From NCBI RefSeq assembly GCF_030915465.1, contig NZ_CP133267.1, forward strand, positions 62,001-126,000: a DNA stretch of 64,000 bases, given 5' to 3'. Origin of the DNA: Neobacillus sp. PS3-34 (lineage in GTDB: Bacteria > Bacillota > Bacilli > Bacillales > Cytobacillaceae). Position numbers and translations under genes: made by a program. Positions within the stretch are counted from its first letter, which is position 1. Each line of letters opens with the position of its first letter. The notes below the pieces were generated by a model that saw only the letters and a list, made by a program, of their open reading frames with translations, did no database searches and was not told the origin of the DNA. Below are positions 1 to 9,462 of this stretch, in pieces.

Positions 1-2
1 TT

Positions 3-836
3 GATGGACGTGAAGTAGATAAATTTGATCCAGAAAAGGTGGCGGTCCTTTGTACGGGCAGCCAGGGAGAGCCAATGGCAGCTCTTTCTCGGCTGTCCAG
101 CGGTAATTATCGGGATGTAGCGATTTACCCTGGAGATACTGTCATCTTGGCAGCATCTCCAATACCAGGAAATGAAAAGGATGTTTCTCGTATCATTGAC
201 AACATGTTCCGCCTCGGCGCCAACGTCATATATGGCTCGGGAAGCACAACCGGAATGCATGTTTCCGGCCATGGCTATCAAGAAGACTTAAAGCTCATGC
301 TTACTTTAATGAAGCCGACGTATTTTATTCCAATTCACGGAGAATATCGAATGCTGCACCATCACCAGCTGTTAGCTGAATCCGTTGGAGTGGAAAATGG
401 AAATACCTTCATTATTAAAAATGGGGATGTAGTCGATGTTGAAAATTCGGTTGCCCGCCAGACTCGAAGTATACCGTCCGGAGATACGTATGTTGACGGA
501 ATGGGTGTGGGTGAGGTCGGAGAAATCGTATTGCGTGACCGCAGACAGCTTTCTGAGGATGGAATGCTTGTCATTGTCCTGACATTAAGTAAAACCGACC
601 GAAGGATTATTCAAGGACCAGATTCGATAAGCCGAGGATTCGTTTTTGTAAAGGATAACGAAGACCTCTTAAGAGAGATCAACCGCCTTGTAAAGAAAAC
701 CGTTAATGACCTGCAAGCGGAGAATATCCGCCAGTGGAATGTCATTAAACAAAACATAAAAAAGTCTATCGGACAATATCTTTTCACCAAAACAAAGCGC
801 AAACCAATGATACTTCCTATTATTATTGAAATTTAA
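3..836 (+). CDS. rnjA: Ribonuclease J, C-terminal part (5' end outside window)
   Basis: The reading frame is open from the window edge, so this is the last ~277 codons of a ~555-residue metallo-beta-lactamase/beta-CASP RNase. RNase J is a 5'-3' exonuclease and endonuclease of the Bacillus mRNA decay machinery. Visible marks are the beta-CASP motif TGSQGEP near the start, the conserved block IPIHGEYRML whose histidine belongs to the active site, and a C-terminal domain ending KRKPMILPIIIEI as in RNase J1. The catalytic HxHxDH motif would lie upstream. The J1 rather than J2 assignment rests on the C-terminal sequence and is less certain than the family. Confidence 0.85.
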   Translation, partial: DGREVDKFDPEKVAVLCTGSQGEPMAALSRLSSGNYRDVAIYPGDTVILAASPIPGNEKDVSRIIDNMFRLGANVIYGSGSTTGMHVSGHGYQEDLKLMLTLMKPTYFIPIHGEYRMLHHHQLLAESVGVENGNTFIIKNGDVVDVENSVARQTRSIPSGDTYVDGMGVGEVGEIVLRDRRQLSEDGMLVIVLTLSKTDRRIIQGPDSISRGFVFVKDNEDLLREINRLVKKTVNDLQAENIRQWNVIKQNIKKSIGQYLFTKTKRKPMILPIIIEI

Positions 837-871
837 TCAGTCTGTTAGAGGCCATACAAATTCCGCTTTGA

Positions 872-919
872 TGCCGCCTATCTCAATTCCTTGTAGTCAA
901 AGAATTGAGATAGACGGCA
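872..919. terminator. Long stem-loop after RNase J gene
   Basis: Two 18-base arms (872-889 and 902-919) pair almost perfectly around a 12-base loop, 36 bases after the RNase J stop codon. No strong T-run follows on the plus strand, so it may act as a 3' stability element or a weak bidirectional terminator between convergent genes. Confidence 0.6.
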
Positions 920-968
920 GAATAACGCTGTGTGCAGATTTTCGTATAAAGTGCCTATTTAAATTCAT

Positions 969-1615
969 TCACAATAACCCTTCTCTTTGCCATTTCTTTA
1001 GCAAAATATATCGCTGAACTCCCCTGATCATTGCAACGGCTGCTTGTGCGTGGGTAACTGCTTCATTCATCCGGTTCTCTTTTACCAGTACTTCAGCTGT
1101 CAAAGCCTCTCGCATCCACGGCTTTGGGTTTTGCTCAATAAGAATACGAGCTTTTTTCAGGTCACCCATTATGATAGCCCTTGCCGCTTCGTAATAAAGG
1201 GTAAAAGTTGTTTTTCGCATTTTCCTTAACAGCTTTTCCATTTCTTCAGGGCGTTCGTAAAAATCGCCTGTATTAATTGGTATTGCTTTCTGTTATAGAA
1301 GTGGGTAAGACTTTTATTGGTTTTATTTACTGCTTCATCTACCTCTTTTGCAGAACCATTCGCTACGCCGTAAGAAAGCTGGTAAAAGGGATTTCGTTTA
1401 TTCTTCAGCAAAAATTTTTCAATCTTTTCGATATCCCCGCTTCCCCATAGCAATCGAACACTAGGATAAGCTAAGAAGTAGAATACGGTAAGAAAATTCA
1501 ATGTGGAAATCATGGGCATTGGTAGATCGAAGAACCCTCCGAGGAATGAAAATAATATTACGGCAAGAAAAGCATAAACAAGAGTTAATATCTTCACGCT
1601 TTTTTTCTCCTTCAT
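969..1615 (-). pseudogene. Membrane protein with helical C-terminus, frameshifted
   Basis: Two overlapping frames form one protein of about 215 residues. The first (1226-1615) has two N-terminal membrane segments (about residues 8-26 and 35-55) and then a charged helical region. The second (969-1241) continues with more helical, TPR-like sequence. Near 1262-1268 the first frame reads LIQAIFTNAL and stops soon after, while the other frame reads GDFYERPEEMEKLL and continues the helical region, so one base has been lost or gained. The family is unrecognised. Whether the break is genuine or a sequencing error cannot be told from one sequence. Confidence 0.6.
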
Positions 1616-1786
1616 CTATGGTGTCATTTCATTCTATCATGGAACATGAGCAATTTACATTTGATTGTCAGGTCTGTAGTAGTTTTCAACTGAGCCTATG
1701 AAAATAGCAAAAAATTAAGGGATAAATAAGATACCTACAAAAGAACATTTAGGTTGTTTCCACTAATTGGATATAATAAAATAATA

Positions 1787-2205
1787 GTAACTACTTAGGT
1801 AGTCGGTATGAAATAAGAAGGTTTTTCCTTTCTCAGTAACCAGAGTAAACGTAGTAACAAGAGTAACCAGGGAAATTAAAATAAGCGGAGATTTTCCGGT
1901 TACATGCAAAATGGAGCTCATTTCGGGGGAAATAAGCGGAGGTTTTCCGGTTATGCAAAGAAAAGTACCCCATTTTCGCAGTTTTTAAGTAAATAGGCGG
2001 AATTTCTCCGTCTATTTAAGCTGTTTTCAATCAAATTTAATGATTAGGCGGAAATTTTCCGTCTATTTATCAGGCCGGATGTTTAACCTAATCTCCCAAC
2101 AAATAAGAACGGATCCTGATGGTCATAGTTGCAAAATTAACATCTTATTTAAAGGCTCAAACCACTTTTGGTGTGGGCTCTTTTTTCTGGTACCTAAGTA
2201 GTTAC
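1787..2205. mobile_element. MITE-like element with 15-bp TIRs and 8-bp TSD
   Basis: Perfect 15-base terminal inverted repeats (GTAACTACTTAGGTA at 1787-1801 and its complement at 2191-2205) are bracketed by an exact 8-base direct repeat AAATAATA (1779-1786 and 2206-2213). This is the signature of a transposed element with target duplication. The 419-bp interior has no gene. It holds four or more short palindromes of the form CGGA-N-TTTTCCG (near 1887, 1936, 2000 and 2048). It is non-autonomous; the transposase family is unknown, and 8-bp duplications fit several IS families. Confidence 0.75.
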
Positions 2206-2235
2206 AAATAATAAAGAGAGAATCAGGAGGTGTTA

Positions 2236-2556
2236 ATGGTGCTTAAAATAGCAAAGATGAAAAGCTTTTCATTTCTTTTTGGCTTAATCGCTTTAATCAT
2301 CATTGTTTGCGATATATTAGGAATTGGGCTAGCCAATTTGATATTGAATATCAATCCAATCTTAAGATGGCTGTTTCTTCATCATTACCATACCTTGATT
2401 GTCAACGAAGAATTACAGTTAAAAGAACCAAGCAGTTTTTTAATTCATTATAATTTTGTGGGATATTTAATCCATTTTATCTGCTTTCTCTTGTTTGGAA
2501 TGTTAATTGATTTGATATATAGTAAATTACTATTTTCAAAAGTATCCAGAACATAA
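2236..2556 (+). CDS. Small membrane protein, unknown function
   Basis: About 106 residues. The N-terminal helix (about residues 8-34) and a C-terminal hydrophobic helix (about 70-95) flank a polar loop rich in His, Glu and Asn. The start ATG at 2236 follows AGGAGG with a short spacer; the GTG at 2239 is an alternative. It begins 23 bases after the right target duplication of the MITE-like element, so that insertion sits in its promoter region. I do not recognise the family. Confidence 0.6.
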   Translation: MVLKIAKMKSFSFLFGLIALIIIVCDILGIGLANLILNINPILRWLFLHHYHTLIVNEELQLKEPSSFLIHYNFVGYLIHFICFLLFGMLIDLIYSKLLFSKVSRT

Positions 2557-2650
2557 ACAGGTATAATAATCTTATTTTTTTAGCAGTAACGAAAAAATTA
2601 GTTATTATTGAAAAAGTACATATTTCCTGCCTGTTAGTGACATAAAGAAA

Positions 2651-2675
2651 GCAGCTGCCCTTTAAAGGCAGCTGC
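2651..2675. terminator. Bidirectional terminator
   Basis: Nine-base arms GCAGCTGCC and GGCAGCTGC surround a short loop. It lies between the convergent membrane gene and tatA. T-rich sequence follows on the plus strand (ATTTTATTTT) and A-rich sequence precedes it, so it can serve both genes. Confidence 0.75.
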
Positions 2676-2684
2676 AATGAAATT

Positions 2685-2899
2685 TTATTTTCTTAAATCA
2701 ACTTTATCTTGTTTTACATTATTAATATCTTCTTTAATTTCTTCTCTGATATCCTCTGCTAATCCTTCAGTTGCTTTTTTAAACTCTCTAATGGATTTCC
2801 CAACCGCTCGACCAATTTCCGGAAGCTTATTTGGACCAAAAACAACAAGTGCTACAATCAAGATTAATATTACCCAGGCCCACCAATATTTGAAAACAT
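2685..2899 (-). pseudogene. tatA: Twin-arginine translocase subunit TatA, frameshifted
   Basis: TatA forms the membrane pore of the Tat export system. The start ATG (2897-2899) follows AGGAG and encodes MFSNIGGPG. The frame then breaks, and the next frame continues ILILIVALVVFGPNKLPEIG, the hallmark TatA helix and hinge with FGP, followed by an amphipathic helix and a charged tail ending DKVDLRK. Restoring one T near 2871 (GGG-TTA-ATA) gives a standard 71-residue TatA. The strong family conservation suggests a sequencing error or a very recent mutation. No tatC is adjacent. Confidence 0.8.
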
Positions 2900-3025
2900 T
2901 TTTTCATCTCCTAGCGCTGTTTCCTACTTTATTCAATGTTAAATATAATTTTCCCGTCAAAATTAAATCTTTCATTTGTATTTTAATTTTTAATCTTCAT
3001 TTAGTAAACAAAAAAAAGGAATACT

Positions 3026-4132
3026 TCACTTTTTTACTTTTATTTTCTCGGGTATAGTCGTCCAGAACTTTGGGTCTTCTAAGCCGAGCCGCCAAATCCC
3101 AATTCCCCGTAAGTTATATTTTTCTACAAGGTCTAGCTTAAACCGCAGACTATAGCTATTCTCAAACCAAGCCTGGTGGGTATGATGTTTTTTATCTACG
3201 TAACTAAAATGAGGTGTTTGCGAACGGGAGTCCCATATAACTTTTGCTTTATATTTTGTTTTCTGATCCATTAACTGTGGATAGGAGCTGTACGAGGCTT
3301 TGTTTGTTGTTGTATCCCAGTCCCATCCATAACCAGCGATACCGAGTAAAATTTTTGATGATGGTACTCCATGTTTTAAAGCATAACGAATCGTTGCTTC
3401 AGTCCAATTGACTGATGCTGATGACCCTGGTGCTGTTCTTGGGTTGTGCTCATCGTATGTCATAATCATTAACCGATTTGAATATCGACCAAGCTTTTCG
3501 TAATCAAACCACGGTGACCAGGGATTAGCACGGGAATCACCTGTGTTTGCCGGGACTGAAACCGTAACTACTTTTCCATCACGATTTAGTGTATCAGCCA
3601 ATTTTTTTATCATCAGACTAAAGGAATCTCGGTCAGTCAAATACAAATTTTCCATGTCAATATTAATACCATCATATTTAAACTGTTTCATTTCATTCCG
3701 TAAGTTCTGAATGAAAACAATGCGATTTTTATCGTTATCGAGTACATTACTCGCTACCTGCTTTCCCTTCTCCACGGTTTCATAAAAGAGATTATGTACA
3801 ACCATATATACCTTCAGGTGTTTTTTATGAGCACTCTGAATAACTTGTCTCTTATGGTCTGCTGTAACGGCAGCTATCAGACTGCCTGGCCGTTTATCAT
3901 CAAGCTTATACCAAAATGGTGCAATAATGCTCAAATTGGCGAATTGCGAGTTCACTGTAGGTTGCGACCCTGGATACGTTCCTTCCTGTTCTGTGTAGAA
4001 ACCTAAAACTTCACGACGAGTTTTTTTCTTTTTGTATTCCTCTTTTCTTTGTAACTGACTACAGGATGACATTAGTAATAATGCCATGATTAAAAAAATG
4101 ATGGTGAATGACCAATAACCATTTTTCGACAT
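3026..4132 (-). CDS. Glycoside hydrolase family 18 lipoprotein
   Basis: 368 residues. A signal peptide ends in lipobox LMSSC with Cys24 as the likely lipidation site, so the protein is anchored to the outer face of the membrane. The GH18 catalytic signature DGINIDME, whose final Glu is the acid/base, lies near residue 155. The TIM-barrel features YMVVHN, VTVSVP, MIMTYDEH and GIGIWRLG follow. Relatives in Bacillus (YaaH, YdhD, YvbX types) are spore-cortex or cell-wall N-acetylglucosaminidases. Unlike YaaH it has no LysM repeats. Substrate is inferred, not shown. Confidence 0.8.
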   Translation of the reverse strand: MSKNGYWSFTIIFLIMALLLMSSCSQLQRKEEYKKKKTRREVLGFYTEQEGTYPGSQPTVNSQFANLSIIAPFWYKLDDKRPGSLIAAVTADHKRQVIQSAHKKHLKVYMVVHNLFYETVEKGKQVASNVLDNDKNRIVFIQNLRNEMKQFKYDGINIDMENLYLTDRDSFSLMIKKLADTLNRDGKVVTVSVPANTGDSRANPWSPWFDYEKLGRYSNRLMIMTYDEHNPRTAPGSSASVNWTEATIRYALKHGVPSSKILLGIAGYGWDWDTTTNKASYSSYPQLMDQKTKYKAKVIWDSRSQTPHFSYVDKKHHTHQAWFENSYSLRFKLDLVEKYNLRGIGIWRLGLEDPKFWTTIPEKIKVKK

Positions 4133-4354
4133 AATGCACCTTCTTCTAAATTGTATATTTCTTAAGTTGATAAGAAAGGTTGTAACTTATTCACGAATTA
4201 ACTTTCCCCATTAAAGGGTCTCAGGAAAAAGACCTCCAGAAGTTAATTTAAGTAGTTCGTTTTTAAAGTACAAAACCGCATTTAGAAGGCAAAATCGAAA
4301 CAGAAATAGCAACCGAATTATCAATGTAAATAACATTACAAATAGCAAAAAAAA

Positions 4355-4378
4355 GCTCAGAGCGAAAAATCTCTGAGC
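4355..4378 (-). terminator. Rho-independent terminator after cwlJ
   Basis: Arms GCTCAGAG (4355-4362) and CTCTGAGC (4371-4378) are flanked by an A-run on one side and a T-run on the other, giving a terminator active in both directions. It lies downstream of cwlJ and upstream of the GH18 gene. Confidence 0.8.
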
Positions 4379-4528
4379 GTTTTTTTAATAATGCCTTATT
4401 TAATTTAAGCATCCGTGCACTCTTACAGAACAGGATGGGAAGATTAATCATTTGGAGTAACTATTAGGACTTACACTAGTTTCTTATGAGGGCTTTGAAG
4501 AAAATAAAAAAATTGTGTGGGATATTTT

Positions 4529-4972
4529 TTACCAACTATAAGCACCAGGACATTCTACCGGTTCATAATAACAATGCTGTTTATATTGCCCTGCAGCTGG
4601 TTGATCGTACCATGTTGGTGGACATGGAGCATGAGGATTAAAATACCATAAGGAATGTTTAGCTGGATAATTCCTCCAGTAATCCAAAGTTTGTTTTGCT
4701 AATCTTTTCTCTGAACTTCTCGGAGCTTGGTAAAACACATTACCCTTTTGAACAGCTTCAAAAGAATAATTTCCTCCTTGTACTTGATAAATTACTTGTG
4801 GAATTGTCCTTAGTCCTTTAAAGTCTAGACAATCTGCTCTTAGACGATTAACTATTACATTCCCTACAAGCAACATTCCCATTTTTCCTTCACCTTCGGC
4901 TTCTGCTCTCATCATCCTTGCCATCAGACCAACATCTTTTGATCTATATTTTGCTCTTGGCATCCTTTTCAC
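4529..4972 (-). CDS. cwlJ: Spore cortex-lytic hydrolase CwlJ-like
   Basis: 147 residues, the usual CwlJ length (about 142). It matches the hydrolase_2 (SleB/CwlJ C-terminal) domain: LMARMMRAEAEGEGKMGM contains the catalytic Glu region, and NRLRADCLDFKGLRTIP and SLWYFNPHAPCPPTWY follow. There is no signal peptide or LysM domain, as in CwlJ rather than SleB. CwlJ is made in the mother cell and degrades spore cortex during germination, triggered by Ca-dipicolinate. No gerQ is adjacent. The start follows an AGGTG ribosome site. Confidence 0.85.
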   Translation of the reverse strand: MKRMPRAKYRSKDVGLMARMMRAEAEGEGKMGMLLVGNVIVNRLRADCLDFKGLRTIPQVIYQVQGGNYSFEAVQKGNVFYQAPRSSEKRLAKQTLDYWRNYPAKHSLWYFNPHAPCPPTWYDQPAAGQYKQHCYYEPVECPGAYSW

Positions 4973-5086
4973 CTCCGATTTAAATGTATGATTAAAAGCC
5001 TACATTATGTTTAAAGGGTTCTGTTTTAAGTACTAAATGTTAATCTACGGGAGAAATCACAAATGAATTAGCAAGCAAATTAACAA

Positions 5087-5130
5087 TACAGAAAAAAGCT
5101 CAATGCCTTATGCTTGAGCTTTTTTCTGTA
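5087..5130. terminator. Perfect 17-bp stem terminator
   Basis: Arms 5087-5103 and 5114-5130 are perfect complements with A/T runs at the stem base, giving a bidirectional terminator. It lies downstream of ridA on the minus strand and upstream of cwlJ. Confidence 0.85.
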
Positions 5131-5136
5131 TATCAG

Positions 5137-5171
5137 CTTATTGAACTAAAGCACCTCTTACTTCAAGAAGA
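5137..5171 (+). repeat. Intergenic repeat copy 1 (palindrome module)
   Basis: Diverged first copy of the palindromic module, CTTATTGAACTAA ... TTACTTCAAGAAG. It lies between the terminator and the end of ridA. Confidence 0.6.
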
Positions 5172-5215
5172 AACTCTGTTCAGAAATACACCAGTTGAAC
5201 AAGGGATATATAGTT

Positions 5216-5608
5216 CTACTCAACCTCTTTACATGCCCAAGCATCAATTTCAACTTTAAAAGCAGGTGCAGCCAAAGCAACTACATAAACCATTGTTGTA
5301 CACGGAAAGTGTTCACCAAGAAAATCACTTATAATTTTTCTTCTTTGTTTAGCTTCAAACTCACCTACTAAATAAAATACCAACTTAGTTAAATCATTAA
5401 CTTTCATTTCAGCAGCTTCAAGGTTTCTCTTCACATTTTCTAATGCTAATTTCATTTGTTCTAAAGGATTTTCCGGTAATGTACCATCTATATCCATACC
5501 TAATTGTCCTGATAAAGTTAACCATCTATTAGTACCTGTTATTTCGATTTGATGTACATATGGAGCAACTGGAGTATGAATAGTGTCTGGGTTTCTTGAA
5601 ATTTTCAT
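5216..5608 (-). CDS. RidA family (YjgF/UK114) protein
   Basis: 130 residues, the full length of the family. RidA proteins are trimeric enamine/imine deaminases that detoxify reactive intermediates of PLP enzymes. Visible family marks are WLTLSGQLGMD, the NVKRNLEAAEM helix, LVFYL, and near the C-terminus the block MVYVVALAAPAFKVEIDAWA. The last block contains the family glutamate, but the usual arginine of the RidA subfamily (the R in a typical RVAV) is not evident, so it may be an Rid4-7-like paralog. Monocistronic. Confidence 0.75.
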   Translation of the reverse strand: MKISRNPDTIHTPVAPYVHQIEITGTNRWLTLSGQLGMDIDGTLPENPLEQMKLALENVKRNLEAAEMKVNDLTKLVFYLVGEFEAKQRRKIISDFLGEHFPCTTMVYVVALAAPAFKVEIDAWACKEVE

Positions 5609-5693
5609 AAAAAATCCAACCTTTACTATGTAATAAGAAAAATATACTATATTTTACCATTATATTGACCAATTGTTTGTAACGAAATCCCTC

Positions 5694-5800
5694 TGTTGTT
5701 CAAGAATATGTCAACAGATAAGAATACTTCTGAGATAAATCAAAACTGATCCCAGTATTATTATTTCAACTAATTTAGTATATTTCCTTCTTCAACTTAC
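5694..5800. repeat. Dispersed ~100-bp repeat upstream of ridA (copy a)
   Basis: Runs from about GTTCAAGAATATGTCAA to the TTCCTTCTTCAACTT start of the next palindrome module. Near-identical to 38431-38537, upstream of a DinB gene. Both copies lie at the 5' side of a minus-strand gene and end in the intergenic repeat. Confidence 0.7.
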
Positions 5801-5840
5801 CCGTTAGCACAGTAAAAAAAGCTGCCTGAAAGACAGCTTC
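5786..5840 (+). repeat. Intergenic repeat copy 2 with hairpin
   Basis: Contains CTTCTTCAACTTACCCGTTAG followed by A-run and hairpin AAGCTG-CAGCTT (5819-5839). Lies downstream of the small membrane gene. Confidence 0.7.
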
Positions 5841-5880
5841 GATTTTTCGCTAAAAACCCCTTTTATAAGGACAAGGTATT

Positions 5881-6057
5881 TTATCCTCCTCCTCCAATGT
5901 ATTTATTATCTCCCATTATATAGTTTGAACTATCCCCTGGCTTAGCGTTTGGATTGGTTGTTAAATGTGGATTATTATTATTTTTCTTACGTCTCCAGTC
6001 TATTAATAAAGCAAATCCTAAAATCAAAAGAACAAAAATAATTAAAATGCCTATCAT
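5881..6057 (-). CDS. Small single-pass membrane protein, glycine tail
   Basis: 58 residues from the ATG at 6057, chosen because AGGGAG precedes it and because an upstream in-frame ATG overlaps the -10 box of the visible promoter. One membrane helix (about residues 1-20) is followed by DWRRKKNNNN and a polar tail ending YIGGGG. Topology would place the basic WRRKK inside. Unknown function. Confidence 0.55.
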   Translation of the reverse strand: MIGILIIFVLLILGFALLIDWRRKKNNNNPHLTTNPNAKPGDSSNYIMGDNKYIGGGG

Positions 6058-6082
6058 CGAGATCACACTCCCTATTATTTCC

Positions 6083-6111
6083 ATTATATCACAAAATGCA
6101 ATTAATTTGAA
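6083..6111 (-). promoter_or_regulatory. Sigma-A-type promoter
   Basis: On the minus strand, TTCAAA (6106-6111) and TATAAT (6083-6088) are separated by 17 bases. It is placed to transcribe the 58-residue membrane protein gene. Confidence 0.6.
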
Positions 6112-6171
6112 CATTCAGTTAATAATGAACATGGGACGATGAAACGAGTGAAAAGACTCTTCTGGAGAAGG

Positions 6172-6193
6172 AAAAAAGCAGCCATTGGCTGCT
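6172..6193 (-). terminator. Terminator at end of frameshifted gene
   Basis: Arms GCAGC and GCTGC with extended pairing, and A/T runs on either side. It overlaps the end of the adjacent minus-strand gene. Confidence 0.7.
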
Positions 6194-6194
6194 T

Positions 6195-6945
6195 TTATTG
6201 TTTGACCAGTTTCGAAGGGTTGTTGATTTTATAGGGAACCGCTACAGGGGACTGATGCTCCTCCTCTACGTCTTTCCCTTTCGGAAGCTTCTTCTTCGCT
6301 ATTTTGGCATCAAAGGAAATCCGGTCGCCAGGGCCACCTCAAACTTTTTTAGGGTCTTGCTATAGCTGCACCATGCATATCCCACTTCCATCGGCTCTTC
6401 CCCATTGATTATGACCTCCTTCAGTAGAAGGTGTCGTCATTTTCCTCATTGAAGGGATTGTAGGTTAGCACCACTTTTTCCACCATTGCGGTGAACGATA
6501 CTTTCTCTTCCGGAAGGTTGAGGGCTGGTTCTTTTACCTTTTTCGGCTTTTCCTTTTTGGTTTCAGATGATGGAACCTCTTCCGCTTTGTCAGCAGGAAT
6601 CACTTCCTGAACAGCTTCCCCTTCATTCAGTTCCTTTCCGTATTGGGAACTTTGCATTTCCTTCAGGTAGGCTGGATGGATACAGCTCAGATTTCCGTCC
6701 TGGAAACGAATCACAAGGGTGTAATATTCGGCTGTGACCCCGTAGCTTTCATAACCTTCAAGTGTCACGATCCGTTGGTATCCCCTCCCTTTGTACCAGA
6801 ACTCTTTTTTCGAACCGGAACCGAGACCCCATGATTTCACCATAGTGTTGTAATGCTCAACTCCAGAGAAGGGGGTATAGTCGCCTTTCGGAGGATGATA
6901 ATGAGTTAAATGTGTTTCTTCTCGGTGCGGGAGAATAATGGCCAT
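6195..6945 (-). pseudogene. Unknown ~250-residue protein with two frameshifts
   Basis: The first frame (6421-6945) starts MAIILPHREE after AAGGA and ends DDTFY. The sequence continues in another frame as LKEVIINGEEPMEVGYAWC if one C is restored near 6421. It shifts again near 6336, where a C-run of three would need four, and then reads GDRISFDAKIAKKK and ends NPSKLVKQ. A Lys/Glu/Pro-rich linker (about residues 110-150) separates an N-terminal domain from a C-terminal beta-rich domain. The family is not recognised; the style resembles plasmid or phage genes. Both breaks are single-base losses next to repeated bases. Confidence 0.6.
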
Positions 6946-7102
6946 ATGAACACGTCCTTTCACGGTTTGATTGTATCACAACGTCTCGAGGTCGTGAAAG
7001 AATGCCTCCACTTTACCTAGCCGTTAGTCGAATATTTACCTATATTAGAATTTTAATACCTAGCCATCCCTGTCTTCAGCTTCTTTATTCCAAGGTTTCG
7101 GA

Positions 7103-9186
7103 TTATCTCTGAGAATTCCTTTTTTTCTTCAAATCAAAATAGGCATCCAGCACCCTGCTTCCAATCGCCTTACTTGTTCCAGGGTCAGTCGATTGATATG
7201 CCCACGGGACGACTACAGACATGGCCACTTCAGGATGATCATAAGGTGCATAGGCAACTAAGGTGATATTCCATGTCGGGGGTGGTATTTCCCCCTTTTT
7301 ATGACCGGGACCATCATAGAATGCTTGCGCGGTTCCCGTTTTACCTGCTGGTTTATACGGTTTATTGCCAAATACCCGGTAACCCGTCCCACCTGGAACC
7401 TGCATCACTTGCCGGAACCCTTCCTGAACACGTTCAATCCACTCCTGTTTCATATCTAGCCGGTTTAAAACCTGAGGTTGGATTTCAGTCAGGAGCGGAC
7501 CCAGCTCATCGTATTTCTCGCCCGGCTGCCGGATTTCCTTGGCAAGATGCGGCTTAATCCGATAACCCCCATTCGCAATGGTAGAAACATATTGTACTAG
7601 TTGAAGAGGCGTGTAGGTGTCGAACTGTCCGATCGCAAGGTCAAGCAAGAGGCCTGATATTTTGCTATTGGTGTGGAATCCTGAGGATTCATTTGGCAGA
7701 TCGATCCCTGTCTTAACCCCGAGCCCAAATTGTGAGAAGTTCTTTCTCATCACATTAAAAGCTTCTGGGTTAATATTCAAATATCCATTGGGTACGTAGT
7801 GAGTGCCGCCAATTTTCATCGCCGTTTTAAACATATACACGTTGGAGGAAAACTTTAATGCCTCAAGGTCATTAATCCATCCAAATGTACGATAGGATTT
7901 TTTTATAGGTGTATCTTTTAGAATGATGGGCTCATCCCTCTCTTTATTTCCGGGAGAGATGGCGCCGGTTTGATAACCCGTTAAAACGGTTGCACCCTTA
8001 ACAACAGAGCCATTGGTATAGGAGGTCGTAAATGTCCCAAGGGCATCATCCATTATTTTTCTAGTATTCGTTTCCTTGTCAACAACCAATCTTTTTCCGG
8101 ACATAGCCAGTATATCACCGGTAAAAGGATCCATCAGCATAGCATAAGCCCTGTCAAGGAATGGAGTATCTCTATGTGTTTCCTTCGTTTTAAGTAATTC
8201 TTCCGTGACGATTTTGTCGACTTCGCTCTGCAAATCCATATCAACCGTCAGGACCAGGTCATTTCCCCTCGTGCCTTCCCGAACGGTTTCAGTTTCAATC
8301 GTGGAACCATTGAATGTCACATTTTTAACCTTTTCTTTTTGTCCCTGCAAAACGTCTTCATACTGCTTTTCGATATAGCTCTTGCCGACTCGTTCATTCC
8401 GGTTATAACCTAGTGCAACAAATTTTTGTTCTTCCTCCTTCGGCAGACCTTCATCAGAGGTGGTGACAGCTCCGAGTACAGAGCGGAGTGTGCTGCCGTA
8501 TTTATATCCTCTCTCCCAGTCCGTCGATACATCAACACCTGGCAATTCATCAAGGTGTTCACTTACAAAAGCATATTCCTTTTCTGTAACATCTTTATTT
8601 TTAATATATTGAGTATTTAAGGCATAGCCTGCCGACATTTGCCTGTAAATAGCCGCGACCTGTAAATCCTTTGGAGTCAACTTATTTAATTCTTCTTCCG
8701 TAATTCGCTTAAGCTGTTTTTGATATAGATCCTTGTTCGAGAGTTTCTTAGCATCTACTAGTTTTTTCTCTTCCATTGTGACTTTTTTTTGGCCAGTTTC
8801 GGATGGGTCAATATCCAATAATCCTTTTTATCTCTTTCTGTCACCTTAGCAGTCTTAACATCTATATACTTAGAAAGCTTTTTTGCAGTGGCAAGCATTT
8901 GCTTTGAGGTCGTATCTAATTGTTTGATATAAGTGATTGCTTTTTGGGGAGTATTATAGACAATGCTATTTCCATTTCGGTCCAAAATTCGCCCTCTGGG
9001 AGTAGGCATACTTACCGTTACATCCTGTGTCCGATCCACTTCCCGTTTAAAGCTATCACCATATACAATTTGAATTACCCCCAGCCGAATGACCAGGGTA
9101 GAAAATAGTATAAAAATAATAAAAAAGAGTATGTTTAGGCGGATAAAAGTTTTTTTCGGCTTCTTGACGTTTACGTTAATCTCCAA
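7103..9186 (-). pseudogene. Class B penicillin-binding protein (PbpA/PbpH type), frameshifted
   Basis: A peptidoglycan transpeptidase of the rod elongation machinery. The N-terminal frame (8758-9186) has a membrane anchor (about residues 16-40) and the RGRILDRNG dimerization-domain motif. The second frame (7103-8818) carries the catalytic triad motifs: SVVK (nucleophile Ser), SSN and KTGTAQ. The join lies in an A8 run at 8783-8790 on the coding strand; nine A would restore AKKKVTMEEKK and a product of about 690 residues, close to B. subtilis PbpA (716). It is probably a homopolymer error, or a slippage-prone site. Confidence in the family is high. Confidence 0.85.
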
Positions 9187-9462
9187 AATGAATGCCCCTC
9201 CAAGTAAAAAATAACGGTTTTATATGAACCTTCAGGATTATGTAGAGATTCAAAAACAAGAATCGATTGGATAAAATACCATCCTTTCCCATCTCTTATT
9301 ATAGACGAACACACTGCCCAAATGTGTTCACTTTTTTATAGGATTCCAATTTTTTTGTTTTCTTCTGGAGACGACTTAACTTTTCCTTAAATAAATTAAT
9401 TCGTCTTAGCTTTAAAAGTTGATGATATAATTTTATTAACCCTAAAAAAAGGAGTCCTGAGT

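Noticed and set aside
2677..3057. 126-codon plus-strand ORF
   Set aside because: It is antisense to the frameshifted tatA, has no ribosome site and no family resemblance.
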